Assembly: GCA_037126765.1 (NCBI GenBank)
Contig: JBBCBC010000002.1
Location: forward strand, 47,248,889 to 47,312,888
Reading direction: 5' to 3'
Source of the DNA: Stenogyne calaminthoides
Taxonomy: Eukaryota; Streptophyta; Magnoliopsida; Lamiales; Lamiaceae
DNA: 64,000 nucleotides
A program made the position numbers and the translations under genes. The notes under the pieces were generated by a model. It had not been told where the DNA came from. It did not search any database and was given only the letters and a program-made list of their open reading frames with translations. Every line of letters starts with the position of its first letter. Position 1 is the first letter of the stretch. Positions 33,426 to 47,039 of this stretch are shown piece by piece.

Positions 33426-35494
33426 AAGCCCATTTAAGCGAGGGTTCATGTCAATATTAGATGACAAGCATATAATAAAACTTATTTATAGTATAAAATT
33501 TACACCATTATATTGATAAATTAATACCACTATATTTATTAATTAATATTATTATATTTATAAATTAAGATCATAATACTAAATATTATTGGTATTAATT
33601 TATAAAAGCAATGATATAAATTATAAATGCAATGATATCAATTTTATACTACGAATAAGTTCACAACAGAATTAGTGTCGATGATTAGATCATTAGTCCA
33701 TCGTTTTAGATCTTTATATGCAATTGAGCTCGTAATAAATATAGATACTTTACTCAATTTTACTATCAAATTATCATGTTAAATATATATTTTTTTTTAA
33801 AACAAAATATAAATTATTTATTATAAGTCATGAAAAGTAGTAACATATACTTGTACTTTTTAGTAACACATATACAAAATTAAAAAAAAATTACTATATC
33901 ATAAATGTGTTATTGTAAGGAAAAGGTTGTATTACTATGAGCAAAAACCACTTCTTCAATTACTTCCACTCCTCCCTCTATTTGAGCTATATTTCCTTGA
34001 TGCATAAAATATTTTATATTAGTATTTGTGATAAATTATAAGGTGTGCACCGAATGAATGATTCTTATCAAATAGAAAAAAAATGTATAAACTAAGAAGG
34101 TGTTTATAAATTCTATTCACGATTTAGAAATCCTACTTGTATTTGTAACCAAAATATTGAAATTGACAACTAAATAAAATTTTACAAAACCAAAAATGCA
34201 TTCGATCCACTTCAGAGCAAATATAAAGTATGAACAATATCCTATGTATAATTCATGACTTTTGGAGGTTTGCCATGATTACAAGTCCTCTTCATGTTCA
34301 GAAAGTAGGTGTTGACGAAAACTACACAGTGACCTCATGCAACTGTGCAAAATCCATTTCTTTTCAGATCCCATATGATGATATTCTCATCTACATATGT
34401 AATTCCAATATAAATCATATTTCTAGCTTGGATTAATTACAATAACAAAACTACAAATATTCATATTAACTACAAATTCACCTGTCCCATAACACATTGC
34501 ATATTTTTTTATTAGAATGTACAACATCACTTTGTATACTTATAAAAGAAAACTCTCATTATTCACATATTTATATAAAATGTTATTGTTTTTTAGATCC
34601 ACACATACATTCAATCATATTACTTTATTTACTTTATACATAAGAATTTATAAATTTATTCTTCAACATTCCACTTATTATACCATTTTTTAAAACCACG
34701 TACTTAAAAGTTGACACTATGTATCATGGGAGAGGGAGTAATATATAGTGATAATAAACTACAAAAAGTGGCAATATTTTCTGGTGGTACGTTTGGTGGG
34801 AAAGATCACATTTAGGGTTATTTTATTAAAAAGTAAAAAAAAACAGTGGGGTGAAAGGGGGAAAGATTTCCTGTGAATCTTGAAAATCTGCATGAATCCT
34901 AATCTTTCATCTATTTGTTTATTTGGATATGAATCAAAACCTGACACAAAGTGGATCTTCAATTTATAATTTTCTGAAGAAGAATTCAAATTAAGTATGA
35001 GGCGTTTATTACAGAAGTTTCCTTTTATTATTGTATTTATTGGTTGTGATTTTCAGATCCCAATGGATTAGAGTGCAGAAAAAATGGGTACCAGTTTGGC
35101 ATGTGCACAGAGATGACTTCTGATTTGATATCTTGCATGGCAAAACTTGGTTTAGTGAATTGTTCTCCACTTTTATTAAAATCAATAATTAATTTCAATG
35201 ATTTTTCCATACAAGAATTCTTGCTCATCAAGCAGCTTCTATTCTAATTCTTCTTTCATGTTATCATCTTATTTTAATGGACTTATTTATATTTTTCTAA
35301 ACTCAGCCAATCAGCAAACTACTAATGTAGATTAATTTAATCTAGATTTTGGATTGCATGTGAATGAGCAAGTCATATTTAAATTAAGTCCTAATACTAC
35401 GTACTTTGATAGATAGTCATAGTAGTACTAATTACATGCTTACAAAATATAAGATACCTAATTATATAGAAAAATTATTTATGCTTACAATATA

Positions 35495-35734
35495 CTTTGT
35501 CCGTCCAGTTTTAGATTATTCATTCACTGTTTGACTCGTGTTTTGAATGAACGAGTTATTTATTAATATTTGAAATGATAAAGAGATTTTTAAGGTAAAA
35601 TATGATAGTCATATCCCTCATCTATCATACACCTCCTTAAAAATTATTTTATCATTTTATATATTAATAAATAACTCGTTCGCTAAAACATGAGTCAAAC
35701 AGTGAATGTATTATTTAAAACAGAATGGAAAGAG
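35495..35734. mobile_element. Stowaway-like palindromic MITE
   Basis: 240 bp flanked by TA. The ends read CTTTGTCCGTCC and (reverse complement) CTCTTTCCATTC. The arms from CATTCACTGTTTGACTC onward are nearly perfect inverted repeats of about 60 bp including GAACGAGTTATTTATTAATA. Confidence 0.8.
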
Positions 35735-35873
35735 TAATCGATAATACTCCTTGATATTTGTCAGTATTTTGCTAATTATACTAACTCGGGATGGTATTAT
35801 TAAAACTAATACAAACTATAATGACATGTGAATCCACATTCACACAAACTTTTTTTTTACTCTATCAATTCAC

Positions 35874-36369
35874 GACAAAAAAAAAAAATTGATTCCATAA
35901 CTTTCCTTTAATTCATTTTTCATCCCAAAAAATATAACTATTTACTTTTGGTCCTCTAACTATCTCAATTGTCTAATTTTAATCCTATTTTCACCAAAAA
36001 ATAAAAAAAATTGTCATTTTTTGTCATGCGCAAGTAACATATCGATTAAAAATGCGGGTTTTTTTAGCTCGTAGTTGACATGGACTGTTAAAAGAAAAGT
36101 TTATTTTTCTAAAAAAATTAGAAAGAACGAGAAGATTTCTCCCAAGTGCGGAAAAAATAAATTTTTAACATCCACGTCAACTACGAACTCGAGAAACTTC
36201 AATTTTAACAGACATATGATTTGCACGTGATAAAAAAGACAAAATTTTATGTTTTTCAGCGAAAATTGAACAATCAAAATAATTATAAGACAAAAATTGG
36301 ATAGTTAAATTTTTTGGGACAAAAAACGAATTAAAGAAAAGTTATGGGACCAAAAACACTTTTTTTCTA
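35874..36369. mobile_element. Foldback MITE, probably Mutator-like
   Basis: 496 bp with long inverted arms: CCATAACTTTCCTTTAATTC on the left pairs with GAATTAAAGAAAAGTTATGG on the right. It is flanked by a 10-bp direct repeat ATCAATTCAC (35864-35873, 36370-36379), in the 9-11 bp range usual for Mutator-like elements. Confidence 0.75.
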
Positions 36370-38768
36370 ATCAATTCACTTTTCTCAATCCTCTTGCTCA
36401 AGGTCCATATATCTACATGATAAAGACTGTTGATACAACCAATCTTGATAATTAAGTAACAAACACTAAAACATGCATAATTATTGAATAATTAGGAAAT
36501 TATCTCAATCTTGGCTTAACTTAAAAAAACCCAATAATTTAAGCAACCATTATGATGGTTGATTTGGGGTGGGGGTGGGGAAAGGGTCATGTGACAATCA
36601 TGTTAGACCAATGGGGTAGGAGTTTCTTGGAACATAGTATTAGATACTGAGTTGATTAAGATAGGTTAGTTGGTTCTTGCCATATGAACTTGAGGCAACC
36701 CTCATGCCATTTCTTCACTTTTATTTTATCCCATGTGATCATGCATTTTCCAAGCCCTCAACTATCATTTCATTCAATTTTTCTACTATAAAGTCAAATT
36801 ACTTGAAAAATACACAATGCACTCAGAAAGTTCAGTTTGTTGCCCACAAAATTCTGTAATCTTAATATACATATTTTTATCTCGCTTTACTGATACTCTT
36901 CATGTGCTAGACCTATATATGAAGTACATTATTGAAATATAATATATGAAAATGAAAGATTGGGACCAGAAAAATCAGGCAACTTTTTGGTAATTATGTA
37001 AAAGGAATATTAGAGAGTAATTTGGCAACTTGATAAACACACCCATGTTCTTACAAAGCTATCCACTTGTCACCCATTTCCCATTATATGCCTACATTTC
37101 ATACAAAATCTAGTCTAGGGATAAGAACAAGCTAAGGATATTTCTACATCCAGACCTCCAGGCTTGTATATCAAGATTTTATTTTTTGAAAATAAATTTC
37201 ATATTTCATTGAATTATCTGTAAATTGAAGCTTTAATTAGAACAACCCAATATCCCTGTTAAATACATGACATTTATTCTTTAATCAAGTGGTGTACTGG
37301 TATAATAGTTGAGAATTAAAATCCACAAATTGCATTCATATTAGAGCTTAATTGAAATAGAACTTGGATTTGATTTAATGTTGTGTGTTCTACTATTCCA
37401 CTATGTATAAATGTGTTATCAATGGTAGTTTTCACCAGATGTAACGCCATGAAATAGACAAGCATAAGAAATTAATTAGCTGGAGGAAAGTTGCCTTGAA
37501 AGTGCAATATTTGGCACTAATGAGTATTTTACATTGCAAGAGAACATGCATCCATGTTATACTGCAATTTGTTTGGTTAAGCTGTCAACCCATCAAATAA
37601 AGCGCAAAATATGCCAAATTAGCTACTAAACACACCAAGTTAATTAAATAATCACATCACCCATTTTAGTACAATACTTGCATTATTTTTCTTAATATAG
37701 GATTACCCAAGTACCTAATTAAAATCCTTAATTATGACTCATAATAATTAAGGAAAATGAAGATGGAGACAAACAACAGAAAAGCATTAATTAGTGAACG
37801 GTAAGAGAGAGGCAAGTTTTGAATAAAATTGACTTAGGTGGGAACCATTATGTCCCATAATTTGTAAAGAAAACAGCTATATCCTCCTCATCTATTCGTG
37901 TATAGTTATTACAGTTCCATTTCTTTCTTGCTGCTGATAATTCGTTCCAGATAACAGCTACAATAATACATTACGTTTATCCATTTATGTTTTCCTATCT
38001 GGTGTTGATATTTACGTTCATTTAGGAATTCTTATCCCACATTACGATTGATTTCTTTTATTTGTTTAATTATCAAACTAGCATGGACCATAGTCAGGCT
38101 TGAATATATTGATTAAGTTTAAAGGAACTTCAATTTTAACGAATTATAAAATTAATCATTCCGTCTCATACTTTTTTATCTCATTAAATATTAATAAATT
38201 CCTACCTTAAAATCTGTGCTAGAGGAAAAGGGCAAAACATGTATGGAATAACTGTATTTGAAACTATTTGCTAAGCTTTGCCAAGTTGTTCAGATCAATT
38301 TTATTAAATGACATTTTGAGAAATAATGTGTATTTGCTTGATAGGGATAATTATTGTGTACTACGCTACACACCATGTTATGATTCTTTTGCATAAATTT
38401 TCATGATATTTAATTGGTGTTACCTAATAATCGGACCACACATATTTGATTCATATGTAAAAAAGACAGCTCATTTATTACCTGCTGAAAGCCTTAAAAC
38501 TGACACAGATCTTACAGACTTACAGAGAGAAGATGCCAAACTGCAAGGCCAGTCTTTGAATAGATACCCCAAAAATCTGTGGAGAATACACATTGGAAGT
38601 TGAGAAACATCATCCCGCCATTTACCGGATCAAAGCTAAAGGCCAAAAAAAAAAATTAAAAAAAAAAAAAATTTATTTTTTCTTTAAGGAACAAAAAAAA
38701 ATTCTTCTAAAAGAAGCCAAATTAGGGTACTGAAATTTAGGTATACTAAAAAAATGCATACCTTTTCA

Positions 38769-38811
38769 TATTGAAAATTCGATATATCCGTCACATACCG
38801 AATTTTCAATA
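38769..38811. repeat. Hairpin with 13-17 bp arms
   Basis: TATTGAAAATTCG and CGAATTTTCAATA are perfect inverted repeats about 17 bases apart. The surrounding 38740-39120 repeats related pieces (CGATATAC, CCGAAATAT), so it is probably part of a decayed MITE. Confidence 0.6.
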
Positions 38812-40500
38812 TATAACATTGTATACCGAAATATCATTACAACATTCCATGTGGATATCTTGGACGGTACCTGAAATAATTATATAAATATATATGTTAA
38901 AATGTTAATGACATGATATCGAAATATAGAGATGTAAAAAAATACTGAATTTTGTTCGATATACTGAAATACAAAGAATTTTAATTACTATACTGTTATC
39001 ATATTAAGATTTTCTTGGTACATTATGGCAACATGCCAAAAATTTAGTAAATTCCGTATTTTTCAATACAACAAGTGCGATATACCAAAAAATTTCAGTA
39101 TTTTCTCCATTCTTACTAGAAAGTTAGGGATGATTATGATAAAAGCTTGTTCCCGACTAAAAGGGCAAAGACAAACCTCTTTCTCTTAACCATGTTTTTG
39201 ATGTCGACTTAGGCTTTGCTGGCTACATCACAAACCTGACCCAACTAGAACATGACTAATTAGATTCTCACATGATTCCACATTTTCGATCTAAAAATTG
39301 ACATGAAACCAAACATCAACCCGACCTAAAAACCCAATTGCACCTCTAACATAATCATAAGAGAGGGCGTGGTGATTTCTAATTTAAAATTTGAATTAGC
39401 CCATAGTTAATACATACTGTGAATAACTCCATGTTGTGCATCTCATGTTTTACCATTTACATCATGCCCAATTGCTAAAATTGCAGTTTCTTCTCCAACT
39501 AAATGAAATTTGCTGAGAAAATGAAGCATTGAATAGTTTCAACAACATTTTCCAGAAACTGCTAATCATTTTTATTGCAGGAGAGTAATGTGAGGCAGTG
39601 GATTAAATTTCAACCACCCAATTATAGCTAGCAAACTCCAATTTGGAAGTGTTTGCAGTGGAATTTATTACTGCCAGCTGATGTTGATGATGATGCTCAA
39701 TTTATATTTACACATTAAATTATCCTCTCTAACCTTCCCAAGAATTAAAGTGTATATGTTATATACCTACTATGAAATACCATAATCATTAATCAAGACA
39801 TTAGAGGGATTAAATATTTATATACATACATATGAAATACCATATAGGCCTTTAAAAATTGAGTAAATTATGCACTATCCCAACCCAAATTACCAATGTA
39901 AATGATTAAAAATGCGAACTATTATATTCAGGAAAAAAAATCATGTTACTTTTTGTATGATTGGACAGAAAAAAACTGGTTTTGAAAAGAGGTTTAGACT
40001 CAAAGGGACTGCCAGTGCACAAATCCACTTTCATGCATTACCTGACAGAGCCCACATGCTCATTTAGAGAGGTCCTCCCTCCAGAATGAAGACCCACCCA
40101 CATTACATTGTCCACATGTAAATCAGAATAATGCCCACGCGCCTTCCTGTAATTATAAAGCATGCCCTAAATAATATTTAAAAAAAAATAAAAAAAATTC
40201 AACTCTGTTAACAGCCAAAGACTAAATGTACGCGCTTATAATTAAGTGTGAAGCATATCTGTATTTACGTGGAATGGGAATTAGGGGAAGGTTGTTAACT
40301 CAGAGAATTTGTTGATAAGCTTGATATGAATTATTCAATTAGGAAAAAAACAAAAGGAAAAGGGAAATTACTAATAAACCAGTTAACCACTGAAAACTAT
40401 GTCCCACATATTCACACTAGATCTGACCCACATTCTCACCTTAAACAAATAAAAAAAAGTAGTCGTCTTTATAAATGATATATTCCCTCTAAAAAACTAT

Positions 40501-41095
40501 AGAACCTCTGCTATCAAAAGAAGCTTATTTTCCCCTGTTTCTCAGAGAGAGAGAGAGAGCACCTCTTCTTTATTTTTGAACTTTTATACTGTTGTGCATT
40601 GATAGGTTCAAAGTGGGGTTATATTAGTGAAAACTGGAATCTGGGTCCATTTCGAGTTTCTTTTTTCTAATTACTGGTAGCATTTAACCCAGGAAATTGC
40701 TTGTCTTGATCACTGGAATCCTAAAAAGTGCTCATTTTTATACCAGTGCTGTTAAGTCATCAAACAAGTGGATTTGCACCTCCCATGTAAGTGCTCTGTC
40801 TTCTTTTCTTTTTTGCTCAGAATTCTCACTAACGGCAAAAAAACTCAGAATAACTTGACAAGACTATCCTCTTTGTGGCATAAAATTAATTCCTTTCTAC
40901 ACCTTTTTCTTGACAAGAAAACATATACTAATGAAATATGTGTTAGAAGCACACCTCTGCATGAGTATGCATGATTTGATTTTCTTGAATTCTTGAAACA
41001 GGTCCGGGTTATCGGGTCGGGTTGAGCTCCTTGCTGAATAGGCAAAAGCACAGAGAGCAAAGTTTCATTTTATCTTCTGTTGGGAGGAAGTAAAG
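40501..41095 (+). promoter_or_regulatory. LONGIFOLIA/TRM 5' UTR with intron
   Basis: A GA repeat (40544-40558) marks the leader. The canonical intron 40787-41001 (CCAT-GTAAGTGC to TTGAAACAG-GTCC) sits in the 5' UTR, ending 94 bp before the start codon. Confidence 0.65.
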
Positions 41096-44000
41096 ATGTC
41101 TGCAAAGACGATGCCTTCTTTACGAGATGAAAATCGAGATCTACGGAAGCAGATTGGATGCATGAATGGCATATTTCAAATCTTTGACCGTCACCATTTC
41201 CTCACAGGCCGTCGTATTAGCAGCCGCACCAACAAAAGGCTGCTTCAAGGTAATTCTTTACTTCATTTCCAGAAAAGCTTCGGCGCTGCATTCATGGTTA
41301 CTGGACATTAGGAGTTCATCTTTTCTAAGGCTAAATCATAAACGTGGATGTAAAAATAATTAAATTCAGATCTTATGTGATAAGCCTAAAAAGTAAAAGA
41401 AAAAGGGATTTTCTTTTTCCGGAATATGTAATGGAATTATGCTCGTGTATATTCTCTGGGGAAGTGGGAATACTCTGTATGTGAACCTGTATGTATTAAA
41501 ATATAGATTATCCTAATTATATATGACGACTGTATGTTAATTGTAAATTTGATTTTCTAGGGAAAACATTACCTGAAAATATGAAATAAATTATTCATGT
41601 TATCTGCAACAGCTACGAGAGCAGAGGAATCAACATTTTCTCACAAGATAAAAAATACGGCAATGTAGGAATATGTTTTGTAGGATAGAAGAATTTTAGC
41701 AAAAATAAAGTCAATGGTAATTTCTGTGTAGATCAATTCCAAACATTAACATTAATTGGAAAAGAAGTATATCAATGATCAAATTAATTATTTGCTCTTT
41801 GTTTTGCTAAGATTGCAAATTTTGTGTTTTTCAAGGTTCCCAGCACCAACTGGACCAGCCATACGCAGCAAAAACTGTCATGGTAAGGCTTCTAAGCATA
41901 TGTTGGTTTCTATTTTCTGGGAAACATGTTTGTAAAATCTATAGAGGTACTTAAATGACTTACATTTTCAGGTGAAAGAGGTGGAGGTGCAGAGGGAGAA
42001 ACCAAGAATGTCCACGGAATCATCTCGAGCCTCCTTTTCATCGTCTTCTTGTTCGTCTACATTCTCCTCCCTCGATACTAATAGAACAGCTCAAGCAGAA
42101 ACACTTTCACGGAGACAAATCAATATTCCTGACAGCCAATTTCAAAGTAGAGCCACAAAAGAACACCAGGCTTCATTGACTGAGAGCGTGCGATCATCCC
42201 ATGACCTTCGAGATGTAGTGAAGGACTCGATGTACAGAGAAGCTCGTAGTTTGTCAATCAAATCCCTGAGTCACGATGAAAGAAGAGGGACTGTGATGAA
42301 ACACATCGACTCCCCGAGGCCTCCCCAGCAGTCCAAAATTGGAAATTCAAAAGCCACAGGTCATGTTGTGTCTCCTCGTGTTCTTGCAAAGGTTCAGGAA
42401 GGTACAAAGAACTCCAAGGATGAGCGGCTCACACCTGCTCGTTTCTCTTATGATGGAAGGGAATCACGAGAGATATATAAATCGTCCATGAAGCAGAAAG
42501 AACTCCCCAGACTATCCTTGGATAGCAAAACTGGTACCATAAAAGCATTAGAGTCCAGAATGCGTTTTCTTGGCCAAGTTGTCCCGTTGAACCAAGAACC
42601 TGAAACCCACCGACCATCCAGTGCGGTAGCAAAGCTAATGGGTTTGGATACTTTTCCAGATACTCCAACAACAAAGGCGTGCCCTAAAGAAGCTTGGCTT
42701 TCAGAGTTAGCCTCAGCACCTGAGGAAATCAAGCAAAATAAGGTGAATTGCTCCCCACGTGTTTCACCTGCTTCACCATCACCCAAATTGCAAAGTGCCA
42801 GTTTTGCCAGGAAACCAACTGCATGTTCTAGGTTTCCGGTCGAACCAGCTCCATGGAGGCAACAAGATTCCAGTCAAGGATCTCTGAAGATGGCTCCCAA
42901 GAACAGGAAAGCTCCAACGAATATCCTACATCAAACTTCTTCAGTTTATGGTGAAATCGAGAAGCGGATAACAGAACTTGAATTCAAGAAGTCGGGTAAG
43001 GATCTCCGAGCTCTTAAACAGATACTTGAAGCAATGCAGAAAACAAGAGGGCGGTTAGAAGACCAGCAAGGAGAGCCCACAGAATTCACATTGCAAAGGA
43101 GAAACCACCAAGTTCCTTCCATCAAGGGGCCGTGTCCTCCCAAGCAATCAGGCACTGTTGTGACCATGAAACCAGCCAAAGTGATGGATAAATCCAAACC
43201 TTCGATGGAAATGTCACACCTGCAGAGACTCAAAACTTGGACCCCTAAATATAGGGGAAGTTCCGCTCAAGCTCAAAACACAAACGATCTCACGCCAAAG
43301 AACAATAATGTCAAGTGCCGAAATTTCCATCTTACCACTGACAAGAAGAACACTTCCGAAGGATCTCAGCACATGAAGTCAGAAAATTGCAGTACCCCCA
43401 GAAGAAGTTCTGGAGCAGTGAGTCCAAGATTACAACGGAGTCTTCTCAGGATTGAAGGGCAATCTCATTCCACCACTCTATCATCGGACTCGGGTCGGGT
43501 CAAAAAGCAATGCGGTAAAAAAAACATAGAGAAAGGTTCCCTGAACAGAAAAGTCAAAGTGAAAGCAAAGGATCAGCAATTAAGCGATGACCAATTGAGT
43601 GAGCTTAGTAGTGACACAAGATACTCAAGTTATCAAGGTGATACAGCTTCTGTGAAATCTGAAAGCAACAATAGCCTAATCTCGCAGACAGAATCAGAGA
43701 TCATAAGCATGGCTCGTTCAATTAATACAGCCGCTCGACAAAAACAGGTACGTAAAAATAGATTATGTCATGCTTGTACACTTGGCTATTTTCATTAGCT
43801 GACAGTTTCCATTTATTCCTTCAGAACTCTGCATCAACAGCATCAAAACACATGGCAGCAATTGAAAGTGCAATAAACATGTTGGAACAACCTAGCCCAA
43901 TCTCAGTTCTTGACGATGCGTTTTACTGTGAAGATTCACCATCTCCAGTAAAGAAGATATCAACAGTTTTCCAAGGTACTGCTGCTTTTCTCTGAGAACC

Positions 44001-45512
44001 AAACGAGTCTTGAACGTAAAGTTTACTCACTTTAAGTGTGATTCTGTTTCCTTAGCAAGGTTCTATATAAGAAATTTGAAATTGTAGTCTTAACACTAAA
44101 AACAAGGATCGTTTGAATATTACATATTACGAGTATATCAAAACACAGCATGATGCACTTGAAAACAAATGTTAAGATTCATCATGCTCTCACACGCTGC
44201 CGGCGAGGAAAGAATTTTCCACATTACCAGTTTTACAGTACTTTGATAACGAATGAATGAAGCATGATGACATGAGTTATTCAAGCTGTGAAACAAGATA
44301 ATATTAGTTGGTGTTGCATTAATGAGTTAATGTTCAATTAAGACCAGCTCTGATGCTATCTCTTTGACACTAAGACAACAAGGGTAGAATTTCTTTTTCA
44401 TGAAAGGACAACTAGAACAACTAGATAATATTAGTCTAGAGTAGAATTCAGAATACTCCCTGGATGTCATATTTGGTAATAGTTGCTTTGATTATTTCAA
44501 AATAACAGTTAAAATGAGTCTCATGGGTGGCCCCTTTTGAAATTTAATAACTTCGTAATTTTAACATGAAACCACTCAAAATATGGCATCCAATCAATCA
44601 GTCAAGTCACCATATATAGGATATCACAGAACTAGAGATAATGCATTGTACGATTCATCATATTAACTTGTCTATGCTAGAATTGTGGGTGTACCATCTG
44701 ACTGAAATATTCTTTGGTTTATCATTAATTGACTAACAGATGAGAGCCCAAGTCCTGATGAAGCAGAATGGCATCTTGAGACTCTAAATCATTTAACGGA
44801 CTGCACAAGATCAAGACATTGTTTAGAGTACAATCATAAGTTAGGAAACATGAAAAACTCAGTTCATGAACTTACATTGTTGAGCAATAAACCTGAAAGA
44901 ACTGCTGCAAATTACGATGGTAACCTCACTCCTGATCACAGATACATTAATAAGATACTGCTGACATCTGGACTCCTCAAAGACTCGAGCTTCATCTCAG
45001 CAACTGATCAGCCCGTTTTGTCACACCATATAATAAATCCTGACATGTTCGATGTCCTTGAACAAACAGAGGAAATCAGTGAGGCAATCAAAGAAGGGGT
45101 TGCTGAAAAGAATGTTAAGATGAGGTTGAACAACAGAATCCAAAGAAAGATAGTTTTTGATATGGTAGATGAAATACTAGTTCACAAAATCACTACAGGA
45201 GGACTATTTACAGCGGGAAGAAAGGGGACAAGTCCACAGGGGCTATTGAAAGAAGTACAATTGGAGATGGACCGTGTGTGTAGGATACCAGATTGCAATC
45301 TTGATGAGGAAGATGAAATGATTAGACTCTTAACTGCAGATATGATGCATCAATCAGAAGATTGGGTAAGTTGCAGCAGTGAGGTGCCGGCTCTGGTGCT
45401 GGACATCGAACGTCTTATCTTCAAAGATCTTATCAATGAGCTAATCACAGGTGAAGTTACAGATCATCAGAATTTGTCAAAGAGACATTGCAGGAAACTT
45501 TTTAGCAATTAG
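41096..45512 (+). CDS. LONGIFOLIA/TRM1-like protein
   Basis: Coding exons: 41096-41249, 41836-41882, 41972-43747, 43825-43975 and 44740-45512, with matching phases and a predicted length of 966 residues. The N-terminus MSAKTMPSLRDEN...KQIGCMNGIFQIFDR is the LONGIFOLIA signature. VAKLMGLDTFPD near residue 285 is the conserved VARLMGLD motif (DUF3741-like). The last exon carries the DUF4378 region (about residues 775-945; RKIVFDMVDEIL, VLDIERLIFKDLINE). The middle is Ser/Lys/Arg-rich and disordered. These proteins bind microtubules and, in Arabidopsis, promote polar cell elongation and recruit TON1-type complexes. The frame is intact and the gene looks functional. The start is the first Met after the leader intron. 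Confidence 0.93.
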
Positions 45513-46374
45513 TATTTCTTACTGCCCTTATCTTCATTAATTATCAAGATGTTTGTTTTTCCTCCTTTGATCTGAAAGAAACAATGTTTAATGTTCGTAC
45601 ATAGAGCAATAGTAACTCTAGAATTTAGAGTACAAATCTCATCTACATGTAAGTACTTCTATTTCTTTCATGTACTGCTTCAATTCATAAAAGTAAAAAA
45701 TAGGCTCTTCATGATGTAATACTCTGAGGACTTAGATTCCTTTTGTGTTGGACTCATGCATTCCATAATCCTAACTAACTTGCAAAAAAATCTAAAAAGG
45801 AAAACAAACAAAATTAAAGGGGTACATGAAAAAATATCCCTCCGCTCATGTGCCTCATTCCTCAATCATCATTCAACATAATCCTTCACCCACGCCGGTT
45901 GTTCCAGAGCATGTCCTAGCAGTAGTAATAGCCCCTATTATATGCTAATGAGACTGAGACAGTCATCTCAAATGCAGTTTAGACCATCATAATATTCGTG
46001 CACTTTTAATGCATCCACATGTTGGTGACATTTTTTCTTTTCTGTGAAGGGGAACATACATAGAAAAAGTTTATGTATATCACCAAGTTCACAGTGTATT
46101 CAACTAATTCTAATAACCTATGGAGAATATACCGAGTGAGAAACTCATCTCTGATGTAGTTTAGACCATCATAATAATGTTCCCTTTTACCGTTGTCCTT
46201 TACTAGCATGAAACAACCAACTTGATGGTCTACTTTACCGCACATATCTATCAAATTCTGTACCATATTTTCTCAAGATTAAATCAACAACGAATACGCT
46301 ACTTTGAACCCATCACAGTTAATCCGACTGCAAATACAAGCTTATAGGATAGCAACAATGCAACAACGAATAAA
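45513..46374. other. Intergenic, LONGIFOLIA 3' side
   Basis: It includes the probable 3' UTR of the LONGIFOLIA-like gene. A 35-bp segment around GTTTAGACCATCATAATA occurs twice (about 45975-46005 and 46155-46185). No conserved ORF was recognised. Confidence 0.5.
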
Positions 46375-46566
46375 TTAAGGCATAGAACACACAAAGAGAA
46401 ACAGCGCAAGAGAGAGCAGAACCCCAGCAGGAACAAGATCAACCTCCATCAACTCCATTTTTGGAGACCTCGTTGTAACTCTAGCTAAAAACTTCGCTAC
46501 TTCAACAATTTTATGAACAATAAAAAAAATCAAGTGTATTTTCTCTGTCTTGAGTAAAAAATCCAT
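46375..46566 (-). CDS. Possible small membrane protein, 63 residues
   Basis: The ORF starts 33 bases after a good splice acceptor (minus-strand TTACAG-GTAGGG at about 46599), placing its Met first in the second exon of a transcript. The protein ends with a hydrophobic helix (VPAGVLLSLALFLFVCSMP), preceded by charged residues, like a tail-anchored peptide. I recognise no family. A promoter-like region with several GGGCC/GGGCT motifs lies 350-450 bp upstream. It could also be a non-coding transcript. Confidence 0.4.
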   Translation of the reverse strand: MDFLLKTEKIHLIFFIVHKIVEVAKFLARVTTRSPKMELMEVDLVPAGVLLSLALFLFVCSMP

Positions 46567-46904
46567 GGTGAAACAATCAATTGCAAGAAAACCCTACCTG
46601 TAACATGGTGTGACTGATAATCAACCATAATCAAACTATTATAATTGAAACTTCGATGCAATTGAACCACTAAGAAAGAAAGGTAAATTAAATCAACTAC
46701 GATTTAAGAATTAATAAACCGAGGGAAATTGAAATTTCGATTAACTGAAACCTCTGTGTGAAAATGTGCCTCTTTTCGAAGAAATGCACGCCATTGTATT
46801 TGTGCATGCGCAAAATGTTGAATCTGCTTTGCGAGTTGCACTGAATTCGTGGCGGGAAGAAAGAAATTGGTGGAGATTTGAAATGGGTGGGCAAAAGAAT
46901 GTAG

Positions 46905-47010
46905 CCTTGACAAGTGGGCTTCAAAAGTGGTCCTTTAAGGCTTTAACTGTGGCCCAATTGTGCCTTGTAGAACCCCAAAAAGCCCACCAACTACAATTGA
47001 TGGGCCCACT
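46905..47010 (-). promoter_or_regulatory. GGGCC/GGGCT-rich promoter-like region
   Basis: GTGGGCTT, TGGCCCAAT, AAGCCCACC and TGGGCCCAC occur within 100 bp. Such site II-type motifs are common in promoters of plant housekeeping genes. Direction is inferred from the small ORF on the minus strand. Confidence 0.5.
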
Positions 47011-47039
47011 TTATCCAATAGCTGGTTTCAAATAAATAT

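Larger units (their letters stand above)
28902..40500. other. AT-rich gene desert
   Basis: No ORF here resembles a known family and the longest are under 80 codons. The start includes the FCP1-like 3' UTR. It contains an 83-bp tandem duplication, a larger diverged duplication, MITEs of several kinds and long A/T tracts, each listed separately. The rest shows nothing I can name. Confidence 0.6.

Noticed and set aside
34230..34436. 68-codon plus-strand ORF in the gene desert
   Set aside because: No recognised family, no splice or promoter context, and AT-rich composition like its surroundings.
42429..43233. Minus-strand ORFs within the LONGIFOLIA exon
   Set aside because: They are shadows of the real plus-strand coding exon.
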